Assembly: GCF_036226465.1 (NCBI RefSeq)
Contig: NZ_CP108476.1
Coordinates: 1 to 64,000 of the forward strand
Direction of reading: 5' to 3'
Origin: Kitasatospora sp. NBC_01250
GTDB lineage: Bacteria > Actinomycetota > Actinomycetes > Streptomycetales > Streptomycetaceae
Length of the DNA stretch: 64,000 nt
In this document: positions 43,294 to 51,922 of the stretch, one piece after another
Numbering within the stretch: the first letter of the stretch is position 1
Layout of the letters: each line of letters begins with the position of its first letter
Made by a program: the position numbers and the translations under genes
Notes under the pieces: generated by a model
Database searches by the model: none
Seen by the model: the letters and a program-made list of their open reading frames with translations, nothing else
What the model was told of the DNA's origin: nothing

Positions 43294-44481
43294 CTACCGG
43301 TTCCATCCTGGTGGCGGGCTGTAGACGACGGTTTCCTGCAGTTCGGCCAGGCGGGCTTCGACAGCACCGGCCGGGTGCTGGGCGCCGACCGTGCGCAGGA
43401 CGATGGCCAGGCGCCGGCCCAGTTCGCCCAGGTGCGGCTCGCCGTCCTCCAGGGCCTGCCAGCAGGCCAGTGCGTTGCGGGCGGCGAGTCTGACCGTCTC
43501 CTGGCGCGGGCTTGTCCACTGCAGGCGGTGCTCGCAGGTGGCCAGCCACCGGTCGGCGGCGCGGGCGCCGCCACCGGCGGCAGTCGCGACAGTGGCCTGG
43601 ACCTCCAGCACGTCCCCCATCGACGGGGTGGCGCGCCCCTGCGAGCGCAGAACGGCGTGTTCCCAGTGGGCCGCGAGCTCGGCGGCGGTGTGGTGGTGGC
43701 CGGCGCGCAGCGCGCGGGCGATCGCGGGCCGCGGATCGTCCACCGGCTCGCCGCTCGGTGCGGGCGGCGCGGTGGGCGCCGCCGCGGCCGGCCGGGGCCG
43801 GGGCAGTTCGACGGCGACGGGCTCGGCCGGGGTGAGCAGCACGGTGCCGCGTTCCAGCCGGGCCTGGCCCGCAGCCAGCGGGTGCAGGTGGGCCAGGTGC
43901 TGGCGGTCGGGGGTGTTGCGAAGCAGCTCGCTCAGGGCTCGGGTGTAGGCGGGCGCCTGGCGCGGGCCGCGTTTGATCGGCGGGGCGACGGCCCCCCATC
44001 GGGCGACGTGTGCAGGCAGGGCGAGGTCGGCGTCGCACATCGGCAGGCAGGAGGGATCGGCCACCAGGTCGAGGATCACCGTGGTGGTGGCGGGCCGGCG
44101 GTCGGCGAGCTCGCGGGCGATCCAGGCCCAGGGCAGGGCGGTGCAGCGGATCGTGGTCTCGGTGGTGCGGGCCAGGGCAAGGTGCACCAGATGCTGGCGG
44201 TGGTCGCGGGTGAGCTGGCCGCAGATGTAGAGCAGCAGCGGGCCCCGGACGGCGGCAGCGCTTCGCAGGCGGGCCAGGACGGCCTGCGGCTCGGCCGGGT
44301 CGAGGAGTTGGACCAGGTCGGCGGGCCCGCGCCAGTGGGGCAGCAGGCCGCGCACGGGCACGTTCGCCATCGCGATCGCGCCCGGTTCGGGGTCGAGCAG
44401 CCGTCGGCGGCTGCGCTGGGGGGCTGCGGCCAGCAGCAGCACCTGACCCCGCACTTCCTGGTCCTCCCCGGTGATCGTCAT
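43294..44481 (-). CDS. Hypothetical protein with degenerate caspase-like N-terminal half
   Basis: This 395-residue protein has a Rossmann-like N-terminal part (VLLLAAAPQRSRRRL, then GPLLLYICGQLTRD, then TTTVILDLVADPSC). The order resembles caspase-like domains, where YxxGHG and DxCxSG would be expected. Here the His and Cys positions appear changed (CGQ, DLVAD). The C-terminal 170 residues are helical (AELAAHWEHAVLRSQG, ARNALACWQALEDGEPHLG). The ATG at 44481 is chosen because upstream sequence is low-complexity. Probably a streptomycete regulatory or scaffold protein; the caspase link is weak. Confidence 0.65.
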   Translation of the reverse strand: MTITGEDQEVRGQVLLLAAAPQRSRRRLLDPEPGAIAMANVPVRGLLPHWRGPADLVQLLDPAEPQAVLARLRSAAAVRGPLLLYICGQLTRDHRQHLVHLALARTTETTIRCTALPWAWIARELADRRPATTTVILDLVADPSCLPMCDADLALPAHVARWGAVAPPIKRGPRQAPAYTRALSELLRNTPDRQHLAHLHPLAAGQARLERGTVLLTPAEPVAVELPRPRPAAAAPTAPPAPSGEPVDDPRPAIARALRAGHHHTAAELAAHWEHAVLRSQGRATPSMGDVLEVQATVATAAGGGARAADRWLATCEHRLQWTSPRQETVRLAARNALACWQALEDGEPHLGELGRRLAIVLRTVGAQHPAGAVEARLAELQETVVYSPPPGWNR

Positions 44482-44521
44482 ACCGGCACAGTAGCGCCGG
44501 CCTGTGCCGGGCGGCGCAAAC

Positions 44522-44561
44522 GGCCTGGGTCCGGACCGTGCGGACGGTCCGGACCCAGGCC
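44522..44561 (-). terminator. Perfect 18-base hairpin terminator
   Basis: Positions 44522-44539 pair exactly with 44544-44561 around GCGG, 14 bases beyond the stop of the minus-strand gene at 44576-44941 and upstream of the next minus-strand gene. A strong intrinsic terminator. Confidence 0.8.
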
Positions 44562-44575
44562 TGAAAGCGGAGGGG

Positions 44576-44941
44576 TCAGGGCGTGTGGGCGGCTCCGACC
44601 CGGACACTCTGGACGGTGCTGGTCATCACGGGGCTGGGATTGCTGGTAGTGGTACCGGAGCCGTGGCTGCCGACGCCGAACAGCAGCAACAGGATCAACA
44701 GGGCCACCCCGCCGCCACCGCCGGCAACGGCGACCGTCGTGCCGCTGATCTGCCGGGTGTGGGCCCGCACGTACGTGCCATCGGCCCGGGTGTGGCTGCG
44801 AACGGGAACGGTGAAGGCGCCGTCGGCGGCAGTGGCGCGGCCACCGACTGCAGCGGTCCTGCCGTTGACCTTCCGGGTATGGGCCCGCACGTACGTGCCA
44901 TCGGCCCTGCGGTGGCCGCGAACAGGAACGGTCTTGGTCAT
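44576..44941 (-). CDS. Membrane protein with two ADGTYVRAHTR repeats
   Basis: This 121-residue protein opens with two copies of a basic repeat, VPVRGHRRADGTYVRAHTR and VPVRSHTRADGTYVRAHTR, followed by a Gly-rich hinge, a hydrophobic helix (GVALLILLLLFGVG) and a short Ser/Thr-rich tail. The repeat is known from streptomycete proteins of unknown role and may bind nucleic acid or a phosphorylated surface. The ATG at 44941 follows GGGGGAG. Confidence 0.75.
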   Translation of the reverse strand: MTKTVPVRGHRRADGTYVRAHTRKVNGRTAAVGGRATAADGAFTVPVRSHTRADGTYVRAHTRQISGTTVAVAGGGGGVALLILLLLFGVGSHGSGTTTSNPSPVMTSTVQSVRVGAAHTP

Positions 44942-45008
44942 GACTCCCCCAGGAGGGTTGTTGAGTGCTCCCCGCACAACCGCCGAGTACAGCACCCACC
45001 ACTGACAA

Positions 45009-45534
45009 CTACGGCTGCTTTGAAGTGAGTTGGACCCTGACCTGCACATTTGGACAAGTGTTCGCACATGACAGGGGCCCGCACCCCCGGAGACGAAGGC
45101 GCGGGCCCCTGGGGCGGGACGGGGTCAGCCGATCGGTCCGGCGGTGGGTGGGCCCCTGGGGCAGCAGCCGGTACACCCCGCCGAACTTCTCCAGCAAGGA
45201 GGTCCAGGCTCCCCCGTGCCCGGGCGCTCCAGTGTCCAGCTCGGCGTAGGACTGCTCGACGGCCAGCAGCACGGGGCAGACCGCGCCGCACTCGCTCGCC
45301 GTCACGCACACCGAGGTCCAGCGACAGGCCGACCGCCTCAGCGGCGGGCTGCCCTTCCTCCCGGGCACGGTCCAGGGCGGCCCGCTCCTTCCCCTCCCCC
45401 TCCCCCTGCTCCTGCTCCTGCTGCCGGCGGCGGCGGGCCTCGTCGCTCTCCTCCAACCGCCGACGGTGCTGCAGATCGGCCTCAACGACCGGGCCGACAG
45501 GGGCCGGCTCTTCGACGGCGAAGGAGCCGCTCAC
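45009..45534 (-). pseudogene. Hypothetical gene, apparently frameshifted
   Basis: The GTG at 45534 overlaps the stop of the preceding gene (GTGA). The first frame is charged and helical (VVEADLQHRRRLEESDEARRR, then a Glu/Gln/Gly-rich run to GLSLDLGV). Around 45300-45340 sense switches to another frame: CVTASECGAVCPVLLAVEQSYAELD, then WTSLLEKFGGVYRLLPQGPTH, ending at 45009. The joined product would be a coiled-coil protein with a cysteine-rich C-terminus. Whether the shift is real, programmed or a sequencing error cannot be told. Confidence 0.4.
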
Positions 45535-45719
45535 GGGTCCACTCCGCCGGGCCCCGGTTCGCGGGTGACGGTCGGGCCGCGGTCCTCCAGCCCCCACCCG
45601 CGCAGCGCGGTGCGCACCAGGCGCCGGGCAGCCGAAGCGGACTGCGGCTCGTACAGCAGCAGCGCCCTGGCGGCGTCGGCGACCGGCGGCCGCGTCGGGG
45701 TCTCGACGGTCGTGGTCAC
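45531..45719 (-). CDS. Truncated RsbW-like anti-sigma ATPase N-terminus
   Basis: These 62 residues (GTG at 45719) contain LYEPQSASAARRLVRTALRGWGLED. This is the opening helix of streptomycete HATPase_c regulatory proteins, which normally continue for another 90 residues with the ATP-binding N box. Here the frame ends in a Gly/Pro-rich tail that overlaps the next gene. It may be a decayed or minimal derivative without ATP binding. Confidence 0.45.
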   Translation of the reverse strand: MTTTVETPTRPPVADAARALLLYEPQSASAARRLVRTALRGWGLEDRGPTVTREPGPGGVDP

Positions 45720-45982
45720 CGGGCGCCTCGCACCCGCCGGCGCCGCCCCGGCGCGGCCGCAGCCGGAACCGGTGGGCGAGGTATGGGGTGCGCGGCCACG
45801 GCGGGTACTCCGCTCTCTCGTCGGCGGTGACGGCTGCGCCCACCCGACGGGGGGCAGGCGGGCGCAGCGGCCCCAACTCGCCCGCCGGGGTCCGGGGGTC
45901 CGGTCCGTCACGGCGGGCGACGGTTCGACGGTAGGGAGTAGCGGCGGGGGCCTTCAACGAGGTTGCGCCATCTTGCGCGAAG

Positions 45983-46831
45983 TCACCCGAGAGTGGCTAT
46001 CGCCGCTGTGATCAGATGACGGGCCCCGGCTCCGTGGACGGCCATGGACGCCAGGTCGGTGAAGGTGCGCACGTAGTCGGCGATCTCGCGCGGCTGGGTG
46101 ATCCGCAGATAGCCGGAGGTCAGCTCGACGGCCGCCTCCGCCTCGTCGAACAGGTAGAAGTCCTCGACCGGCAGGTGCGGCCGGTCGGGCCCGGTCGGGA
46201 TGACGCCGACGCTGACGAACGGGCTGGAAGAGACGGCTAGCAGCTGGCCGAGCTGAGCCGCCATCGTCTCCGAGTCGCACACCGCGGCGCGCAGCACCCA
46301 CTCCTCGATCAGCAGGCCGAAGCGGTGCCGGCCGGAGAACAGCATCCGCTGGCGCTCCAGCCGGGCCTCCATCGCGTCGGCGACGTCGTCGACTTCGACG
46401 CGGGCGCGAAGGATCGAGCGCAGGACTGCGGTGGTGTATTCGGGGGTCTGCACCATGCCCGGCATGACGCGGCTGGCGTAGACGCGGAACAAGCCGGTGC
46501 GGCGGTAGAGGGCGGCCACGAACTCCTGGGCAGCGCGCAGCCCGCTGCTCTCCATGCGGCGCCACTCGGTGTACATGGAGTCGACCGCGCGGGCGGCGGC
46601 GATCAGGTCGGGGACCTGGTCGCCGGCGCCGCAGGCGATGCACCAGGCGCGCAGGTCGTCCTCGGACGGGGCGGACTTGCCGCTCTGGATCCGGGAGGTC
46701 TTGGCCGGGTGCCACCCGCAGCGGGCGGACAGCTCGTCACCGGTCAGGCCTGCGTCCTTGCGCAGGCCGACCAGGCGGTTGGCGAGCGCCTTGCGCGCCT
46801 CGATGACGCTGGACGACGGGGACGACGACAT
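45983..46831 (-). CDS. XRE-family regulator with DUF5753 domain
   Basis: This 282-residue protein has an N-terminal HTH (RLVGLRKDAGLTGDELSARCGWHPAKTSRIQSGK, about 17-55) and a C-terminal DUF5753 region (LFRVYASRVMPGMVQTPEYTTAVL, RMLFSGRHRFGLLIEEWVL, VIPTGPDRPHLPVEDFYLFD). This is the standard WhiJ-like streptomycete regulator. It is the third gene of a module with a 93-residue protein and a DUF6879 protein. Such modules influence development and antibiotic production, probably by binding small molecules. Confidence 0.92.
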   Translation of the reverse strand: MSSSPSSSVIEARKALANRLVGLRKDAGLTGDELSARCGWHPAKTSRIQSGKSAPSEDDLRAWCIACGAGDQVPDLIAAARAVDSMYTEWRRMESSGLRAAQEFVAALYRRTGLFRVYASRVMPGMVQTPEYTTAVLRSILRARVEVDDVADAMEARLERQRMLFSGRHRFGLLIEEWVLRAAVCDSETMAAQLGQLLAVSSSPFVSVGVIPTGPDRPHLPVEDFYLFDEAEAAVELTSGYLRITQPREIADYVRTFTDLASMAVHGAGARHLITAAIATLG

Positions 46832-46869
46832 GGTGCTGGCTGCCCGGGGGGTGGTGGTGGACGGGTTGA

Positions 46870-47397
46870 TCAGACGGCGTACCGGGCGTGCGGGACAGCC
46901 CGGTCCCAGACCGCCTCGAAGGCGCCGGTCACCATCTTCACCACGGCCGGATCCGCGGTGACCTCGTGACCGGCCCACTGGCCGTCACCGGTGAACCAGT
47001 GGAACAGAACCAGGCCCCCGTCGACCAGCCACAGGTCGTTGCCCGGCAGCGCGAGGTCGGAGGCCTTCGACCTGGGCAGCCAGCGGACCTGTTCACCGAG
47101 CGCGACGTTGTGCCGCTCGGTGATCGCGTGCTCCCACCGGATGTAGGCGGTCACCGGCTCCGAGACGATCCGAGCCCGGCGCATCACCACCCCGCGGCCG
47201 ACCGTCTCCTGCACCAGGGCAGCCCAGGAGGTGTACTCCTCCGGCAGGTCATACGCCTCGGGCCGGTCCACCGGGAGGCCGGCTCGCCAGTCGGCGAACA
47301 CCGGGTCGTCCATGTAGGTGTCGCGCATCTCCAGGTGGCAGGCGGAGCGCTCAGCGCTCCTCAGCAGGGCGCCAAAGTCCGGAACGCTCGGCTTCAT
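46870..47397 (-). CDS. DUF6879-family protein
   Basis: These 175 residues show the family hallmarks: FGALLRSAERSACHLEMRD, an RRARIVSEPVTAYIRWEH core, DLWLVDGG, and a late VLFHWFTGDG. DUF6879 proteins nearly always pair with XRE-DUF5753 regulators and may act as their partner. The start at 47397 overlaps the upstream gene by 47 bases. Confidence 0.88.
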   Translation of the reverse strand: MKPSVPDFGALLRSAERSACHLEMRDTYMDDPVFADWRAGLPVDRPEAYDLPEEYTSWAALVQETVGRGVVMRRARIVSEPVTAYIRWEHAITERHNVALGEQVRWLPRSKASDLALPGNDLWLVDGGLVLFHWFTGDGQWAGHEVTADPAVVKMVTGAFEAVWDRAVPHARYAV

Positions 47398-47632
47398 CGC
47401 GCACCTTTCGCAGGAACGGGATCATTCGGACCGGGATCCGGATGACGCCTTCGTAGTCCGGGACGCCGGTGGGGTGGCCCTCCACCCACTCGGTTTCGCT
47501 GATCACGCGGTACATCTCCATCTCGGGCAGCCAGCCCTGAATGACGATCTCCGCCTTCTCGTCCTCCAACCACACGGTCGGAGACCCACCGTTGGGCGTG
47601 TCCGGGTCGATGCCCCTGAACCGTAGTGCCAT
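47351..47632 (-). CDS. Small conserved protein of the XRE/DUF6879 module
   Basis: This 93-residue acidic protein (RGIDPDTPNGGSPTVWLEDE, then VIRIPVRMIPFLRKVRDEAE) belongs to the streptomycete family routinely encoded just before DUF6879 and XRE-DUF5753 genes. The ATG at 47632 is the start. Its C-terminal end overlaps the DUF6879 gene. Likely a component of the same regulatory switch. Confidence 0.82.
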   Translation of the reverse strand: MALRFRGIDPDTPNGGSPTVWLEDEKAEIVIQGWLPEMEMYRVISETEWVEGHPTGVPDYEGVIRIPVRMIPFLRKVRDEAERSGLWRPAEER

Positions 47633-47892
47633 GACCGCTCCTTGTGCCAAGCCGGTTGCGGATCCTTGCGCCTCCACCGTTCCGCTCGGCTGACGCACCG
47701 TCAAGAGCACGCGGGCGCAGCCGGGCGGCCCGGGCCCCACGTCCCCCGGGGTAAGAACTTCCGGCCCCGGGCCCACGGGTCGGATCGGGTGTCTACCTGA
47801 CGGGAAGGGCGATGGACCGTTCCAAGGCCCGCTGTGCGAGCGGAATGAACGAGAAGCCCCCCTTGGCTGAGGCCGGCGTCGGTGCGGATCCA

Positions 47893-48126
47893 CTACTGAG
47901 TCTCATTGGTCGTCGGGGAGGTGCGGCTGTGGTCGAGGGCGATGCGGGTCCATCGCCGAAGCTGGAAGATGATCTCGGTGGCGCGCTGGTGACCGTTGGC
48001 CAAAAACGGCAGGACCATGAGGGCGGGCACGACAGCCATGGTGACCAGGATCATCGGGCACAGGGCGAGTGCGACGAGAACGGTCCGCTGACAGGCCGCC
48101 AGGTGGCGGGTGAGTGCGTGGTACAT
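47893..48126 (-). CDS. Small membrane protein
   Basis: This 77-residue protein has a long hydrophobic stretch (VLVALALCPMILVTMAVVPALMVL cut by short turns, about residues 15-43), enough for one or two membrane helices, followed by a basic tail. GAAAGGCAG precedes the ATG at 48126. It is divergent from the large phosphatase gene, so both share a control region of about 140 bases. Confidence 0.55.
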   Translation of the reverse strand: MYHALTRHLAACQRTVLVALALCPMILVTMAVVPALMVLPFLANGHQRATEIIFQLRRWTRIALDHSRTSPTTNETQ

Positions 48127-48204
48127 CTTCTGCCTTTCGCTGCGGGGTCGTTGGGCCTTCCCCTAGGCTCCCAGTAGGGCGTGGCGTTGCGCACGGTGGT
48201 ACGG

Positions 48205-48246
48205 GTTGCCGAGTGGCGGCACGCGTTGCCAAGTGGCGGCAACGCG
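48205..48246. promoter_or_regulatory. Iteron-like direct repeats upstream of the phosphatase gene
   Basis: Two direct copies of GTTGCC-N-AGTGGCGGCA (starting at 48205 and 48225, period 20) lie just before the phosphatase gene. A degenerate third copy begins near 48186. Each unit contains GTTGCC facing GGCAAC/GGCACG. Tandem sites one helical double-turn apart suggest cooperative binding, possibly by the HTH at the N-terminus of the downstream product. Confidence 0.6.
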
Positions 48247-48268
48247 TGGGCAGCCACAGGGAGTGATC

Positions 48269-50695
48269 TTGTTAGAGAAGTGGCTACCGCCACCGGAACC
48301 GGTGGAGCCGGGGCAAGCTCTCGAACCGGCAGTCGAGGCGTTCACCCAGTTCCTGAGCGAGCTGTTGCGAGCCCTCGCGCCGACATCGATCACCCGGTAC
48401 GCAGCGCGCTGCAACCGCGACAAGGGCTCGGTCTCGCGCTATCTGAGTGGCCAACGCATCGCGCCTCGGGATTTCGTCGATGATCTCCTGCGCCATGTCG
48501 CCGAGAAATACGGGCGACCGGTGACGCCCGAGGTTCAGGAACAGGCGTACCGACTGCGGATGGCGGCTCTGTCCGTTCGGAGCAAGTCGGGACACGAGGT
48601 TGAGGTGCTCCGCGAGCGGCTGGGTGCGGCTGAGCGCGAGCTTGCCCGGGCGGGCCTGCGGGAGCGGACGTTGTTGAAGGCGTTGCAGGACGCGGAGCAG
48701 CAGGCCTACCGAGCGGAGCAGCGGTACCGGCAGTTGGAGGCTGACCTGGCCGTTGGTCAGCCCGACAGCCTGGTTGTCATCGAGCGCGTCCAGCTGTCAG
48801 GGGCAGCCGGCGGGCTGCGCGACGAGTTGTCTGGGCTGCTGTCCGAGGTGGAGGGGCTCCGTGAGGAGCTGGCGCGTGCCCGGGACCTGAAGGGCCAGAG
48901 CGAGGACAGGTGCCTGCGCCTCGAGGAGCAGTTGCTGGGGCTGGAGGCTGAATTTGATGCGCAGCGTGCGAGTTGGGCCGAAGGTCAGATCTCTGACGCC
49001 GCACTGACTCGTCTGGCACTGCTCAGCGATGTGGGCGGCAGGGTCGGCACCACCTTGGATCTGGGTGCCACTGCCCGTGAGCTGAGCGAGATGCTGCTCT
49101 CCCTCGCTGACCTCGTCTGCGTCGACCTGCTGGAACGGCTCTTCTGGGAGTCGAACCTGCCCACCGACCCGCCGGACAGCGACTCGCTGCTGAGGCGGAT
49201 GTCCTATACCTGGGATACCAAGTCCGGAAACTGGGGCGAGGTCCTGCAGAACGGCACGCTTCCCTTGGTTCCCGCGAGTACGGCGATCGGTCTGGCCCTG
49301 CGGAGCGGCCAGGAGGCGCTGGTCCCAGTGATCAGCGAGGACCTGGCGGAGGATTACGCGGTCGCGCTCGGCGGCGACACCAGTCTGGTCCCCCTTGTGG
49401 CTGGCTGCTCGGTCGTGGCGCTGCCGCTTTCCGCCCGCGGCATCATGCTCGGCGTCGTGCATCTCCTGCGGCTTCCTGGCAAGGCTCCCTTCGCACAGCC
49501 GGATGTCTCGCTCCTGCGGGAAGCGGCGGATCGTGCCGCGCTCTCGTTGGACAATGCTCGGCTCTACCTCGCCGGCTCTGCAGAATTCCGCGCTGCGGAG
49601 CAGCGGGGGCAGATCATCGGTGAATACCAGCGCGCGCTATTGCCCTTGTGGCTGCCCCAGCCCAGCGGCGTGCGTTTGGCTCACCAGTACCTTCCTGGCC
49701 AGTCAGAAGAGATTGTGGGCGGCGACTGGTACGACGCGGTCCCGCTGCCCGGCAACCGGGTGGCACTCTTCGTCGGCGACGTGATGGGTCACTCGCTGAC
49801 CTCGGTGGCTGTAATGGGCCAGCTGCGGACCAGCGCGAGGACCCTGGCCGCCCTCGACCTGCCGCCACACGAAGTGCTCTACCACCTGGATGAGCTGGCC
49901 CAGAGTCTCGGCCGGGAGCAGCACCTGGCCACCTGCGTGTTCGCCGTCTACGACCCGATCGCCAACCGGATCGTGTTGGCCAACGCCGGGCACATGCCGC
50001 CCGTGCTGATCCATCCCGACGGACGGGCCGAGTTGCTCGAACAGCTCCCTGCGGGCGCGCCGATCGGGGTCGGCGGGGTGGACTTCGTCTCCCAGGAGCT
50101 GGAGACACCGCCCGGCTCGGCGCTGCTGCTTTACACCGACGGGCTGGTGGAGACCCAAGATCAGCCGCTCTCGGTCGGTCTGAAGCGGTTACGGGACCGG
50201 CTCTCCGGGGCGAATCAGCTCACTCCCGAGCGACTCTGCCACGAGGCGCTGCAGATCCTGCAGTCCAGCGACCGCGGCGACGACATCGCCCTGCTCGCCG
50301 CAGCCTTCGACGGGATCCCGGCCAACGACGTCGCCTACTGGTACCTCCAGCCGCGCAACGAGACCCCGGGCCGGGCCCGCCGGCTGGCTGGCCGCGCGCT
50401 GCGCCGCTGGGGGCTCGACGAGCTGGCCGCGGACACCGAGCTGATGATCAGCGAGCTGGTCACCAACGCCGTCCAGCACGCCAAGAAGCCCATCACCCTG
50501 CGTCTGGTCCGCACCTTGGTGCTGCGCTGCGAAATCGGCGACGACAGCCCCCAACTGCCCCGCCGCCGCAGGATCGGCCCGGACGAGGAACGCGGGCGCG
50601 GCCTCGAACTGGTTGCCAAATGCGCCGACTCCTGGGGCTCCACCCGCCTGGGCGGCGGCAAAATCGTGTGGTTCGAACAGCGGCTCCCCCACTGA
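48269..50695 (+). CDS. HTH-coiled coil-GAF-PP2C-HATPase regulator (RsbU/RsbW-like)
   Basis: The protein has about 808 residues. Region 20-65 is an HTH-like segment (DKGSVSRYLSGQRIAPRDF). Region 108-245 is coiled coil. Region 248-435 is a GAF domain. Region 448-688 is a SpoIIE/PP2C phosphatase, with metal-binding Asp in GGDWYD and VGDVMGH and late SDRGDDIALL. Region 692-807 is an anti-sigma-type HATPase (ELMISELVTNAVQHA, GRGLELVAKCADSWG). It thus combines phosphatase and kinase halves of a partner switch in one protein. Start is uncertain: TTG at 48269 has AGGGAG five bases upstream; GTG at 48263 is the alternative. Iteron-like repeats lie just upstream. Confidence 0.87.
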   Translation: MLEKWLPPPEPVEPGQALEPAVEAFTQFLSELLRALAPTSITRYAARCNRDKGSVSRYLSGQRIAPRDFVDDLLRHVAEKYGRPVTPEVQEQAYRLRMAALSVRSKSGHEVEVLRERLGAAERELARAGLRERTLLKALQDAEQQAYRAEQRYRQLEADLAVGQPDSLVVIERVQLSGAAGGLRDELSGLLSEVEGLREELARARDLKGQSEDRCLRLEEQLLGLEAEFDAQRASWAEGQISDAALTRLALLSDVGGRVGTTLDLGATARELSEMLLSLADLVCVDLLERLFWESNLPTDPPDSDSLLRRMSYTWDTKSGNWGEVLQNGTLPLVPASTAIGLALRSGQEALVPVISEDLAEDYAVALGGDTSLVPLVAGCSVVALPLSARGIMLGVVHLLRLPGKAPFAQPDVSLLREAADRAALSLDNARLYLAGSAEFRAAEQRGQIIGEYQRALLPLWLPQPSGVRLAHQYLPGQSEEIVGGDWYDAVPLPGNRVALFVGDVMGHSLTSVAVMGQLRTSARTLAALDLPPHEVLYHLDELAQSLGREQHLATCVFAVYDPIANRIVLANAGHMPPVLIHPDGRAELLEQLPAGAPIGVGGVDFVSQELETPPGSALLLYTDGLVETQDQPLSVGLKRLRDRLSGANQLTPERLCHEALQILQSSDRGDDIALLAAAFDGIPANDVAYWYLQPRNETPGRARRLAGRALRRWGLDELAADTELMISELVTNAVQHAKKPITLRLVRTLVLRCEIGDDSPQLPRRRRIGPDEERGRGLELVAKCADSWGSTRLGGGKIVWFEQRLPH

Positions 50696-51077
50696 CATGG
50701 TGTCAGCGCTTCCTTCCTGGTCCGCCCGCGCCTCTGCTCTCATGGCCGACAACAGCCGGGCACGATGGAGCAACGCAGGCAGGCGGCGCCCGCCCGCAGC
50801 GGCGGTTGCGTCACAACCGGTACTGGGCCGTCTCGTGACCTGCGACAGCAAAACGTCGCAGGTCACCGCGCGACGAAACGGTGACGACGGCTTCCTCTCA
50901 CGCTCAGCGGCAGCAGCCCCGCCACGCGCAGGGGAAGGCACCCATCCCCTCCAGGGCACAGCACGCGCCAGCTGCTGGCGCGGCAACGAACAAGCTGCTG
51001 GATGACGGCGCGGCAGGGCGGATAAAGTCATGCCCGGTATGTCGCCGGGGAAGAGGTCCGCAGCGAGGAGTCGGCTC
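50696..51077. other. 380-base intergenic region, nothing recognised
   Basis: No coding-like frame or strong hairpin was seen between the phosphatase gene and the next small gene. Confidence 0.4.
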
Positions 51078-51395
51078 GTGTCCACCTACGGGATCATCAG
51101 CCTCTACCGCATGGTGGAGCAGCTGGAAGGATCGATGTCCGCCCTCAGGGTGCTGATCGACGGCGCGGTCGCGGGCAGGATCCGCGTCGGAACACGGGTG
51201 GAATTCCCGGTCGCGCCCGGGACCCACCTGGTGCGACTCTCCTGGTGGGGCGGGATCGGCAGCGCCCCGCTGGTCCTCGACGTGCCGCCCGGCAGTCGCC
51301 ACCAGCTGCTGGCACGGAGCGTCGGCCTGCGGGATTCGCGCTTCCGTCTGGGCCGTTCGATCAGCCTGACCGTGATCTCCTCGTCCGGGGCCTGA
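51078..51395 (+). CDS. Small beta-sandwich-like hypothetical protein
   Basis: About 105 residues. After a short helix (SLYRMVEQLEGS) it is beta-rich: LRVLIDGAVAGRIRVGTRVEF, then PGTHLVRLSWWG and PLVLDVPPGSRHQLLAR. This recalls PEGA-like or streptomycete DUF domains that bind surfaces or partner proteins. The GTG at 51078 with AGGAG upstream is preferred to an ATG 16 codons earlier. Confidence 0.55.
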   Translation: MSTYGIISLYRMVEQLEGSMSALRVLIDGAVAGRIRVGTRVEFPVAPGTHLVRLSWWGGIGSAPLVLDVPPGSRHQLLARSVGLRDSRFRLGRSISLTVISSSGA

Positions 51396-51587
51396 CGGCA
51401 GACACAGCCGGCCCCGCGGGCCGAGGCCCCCGACGCGCCACCACTGACTGACGCTGTCTGCCGCAAGCAGCGGCGGTGAGCCGACTGCAGAAGAGGGCGT
51501 CCCCGCTGGATCGCACCGGTCCGGTGGCCGGTAGCGTGGGGATCTTCGCCGGGTGCGCTCCTGCGGAGTCCTCGAAGGCAGACGCCG

Positions 51588-51812
51588 ATGACCGACATGC
51601 ACGCTCTACGTGCGAAGGCTCGCCTCGACGCGGCGATGGAGGGCCTCGCAGTCTTCCGCGGGGTGACCGCTCACCCCGAGGAGGCCAACTGCGAGTGCCA
51701 CTGGGGCAGCGCGGAGGAGCTTGCCCTCCTCAAGGTGCCGGACGTGAGGCTCGATCCCGACCTCCTCCGGCGGACCTGGCAGCCTTCGGACTGGCGCGAC
51801 CACGCCTCAACG
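51588..51812 (+). pseudogene. Truncated hypothetical protein N-terminus
   Basis: From the ATG at 51588 about 74 residues look coding (RAKARLDAAMEGLAVFRG, then EEANCECHWGSAEELALLKV and LRRTWQPSDWRDHAS). The frame then turns into shadow sequence and overlaps the STAS gene. Probably the intact first part of a longer gene lost by deletion. Family not recognised. Confidence 0.45.
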
Positions 51813-51922
51813 AGCAGACCTGGTCCTGAAATCCCTGCTCGTCTCCGCCGGCGCCTCCGGTGCTTCTACGATGAGTGCAGGCCGCCCGCGCGGCCGGTCA
51901 CGGAACGAGAAGGAGAGTGTCG

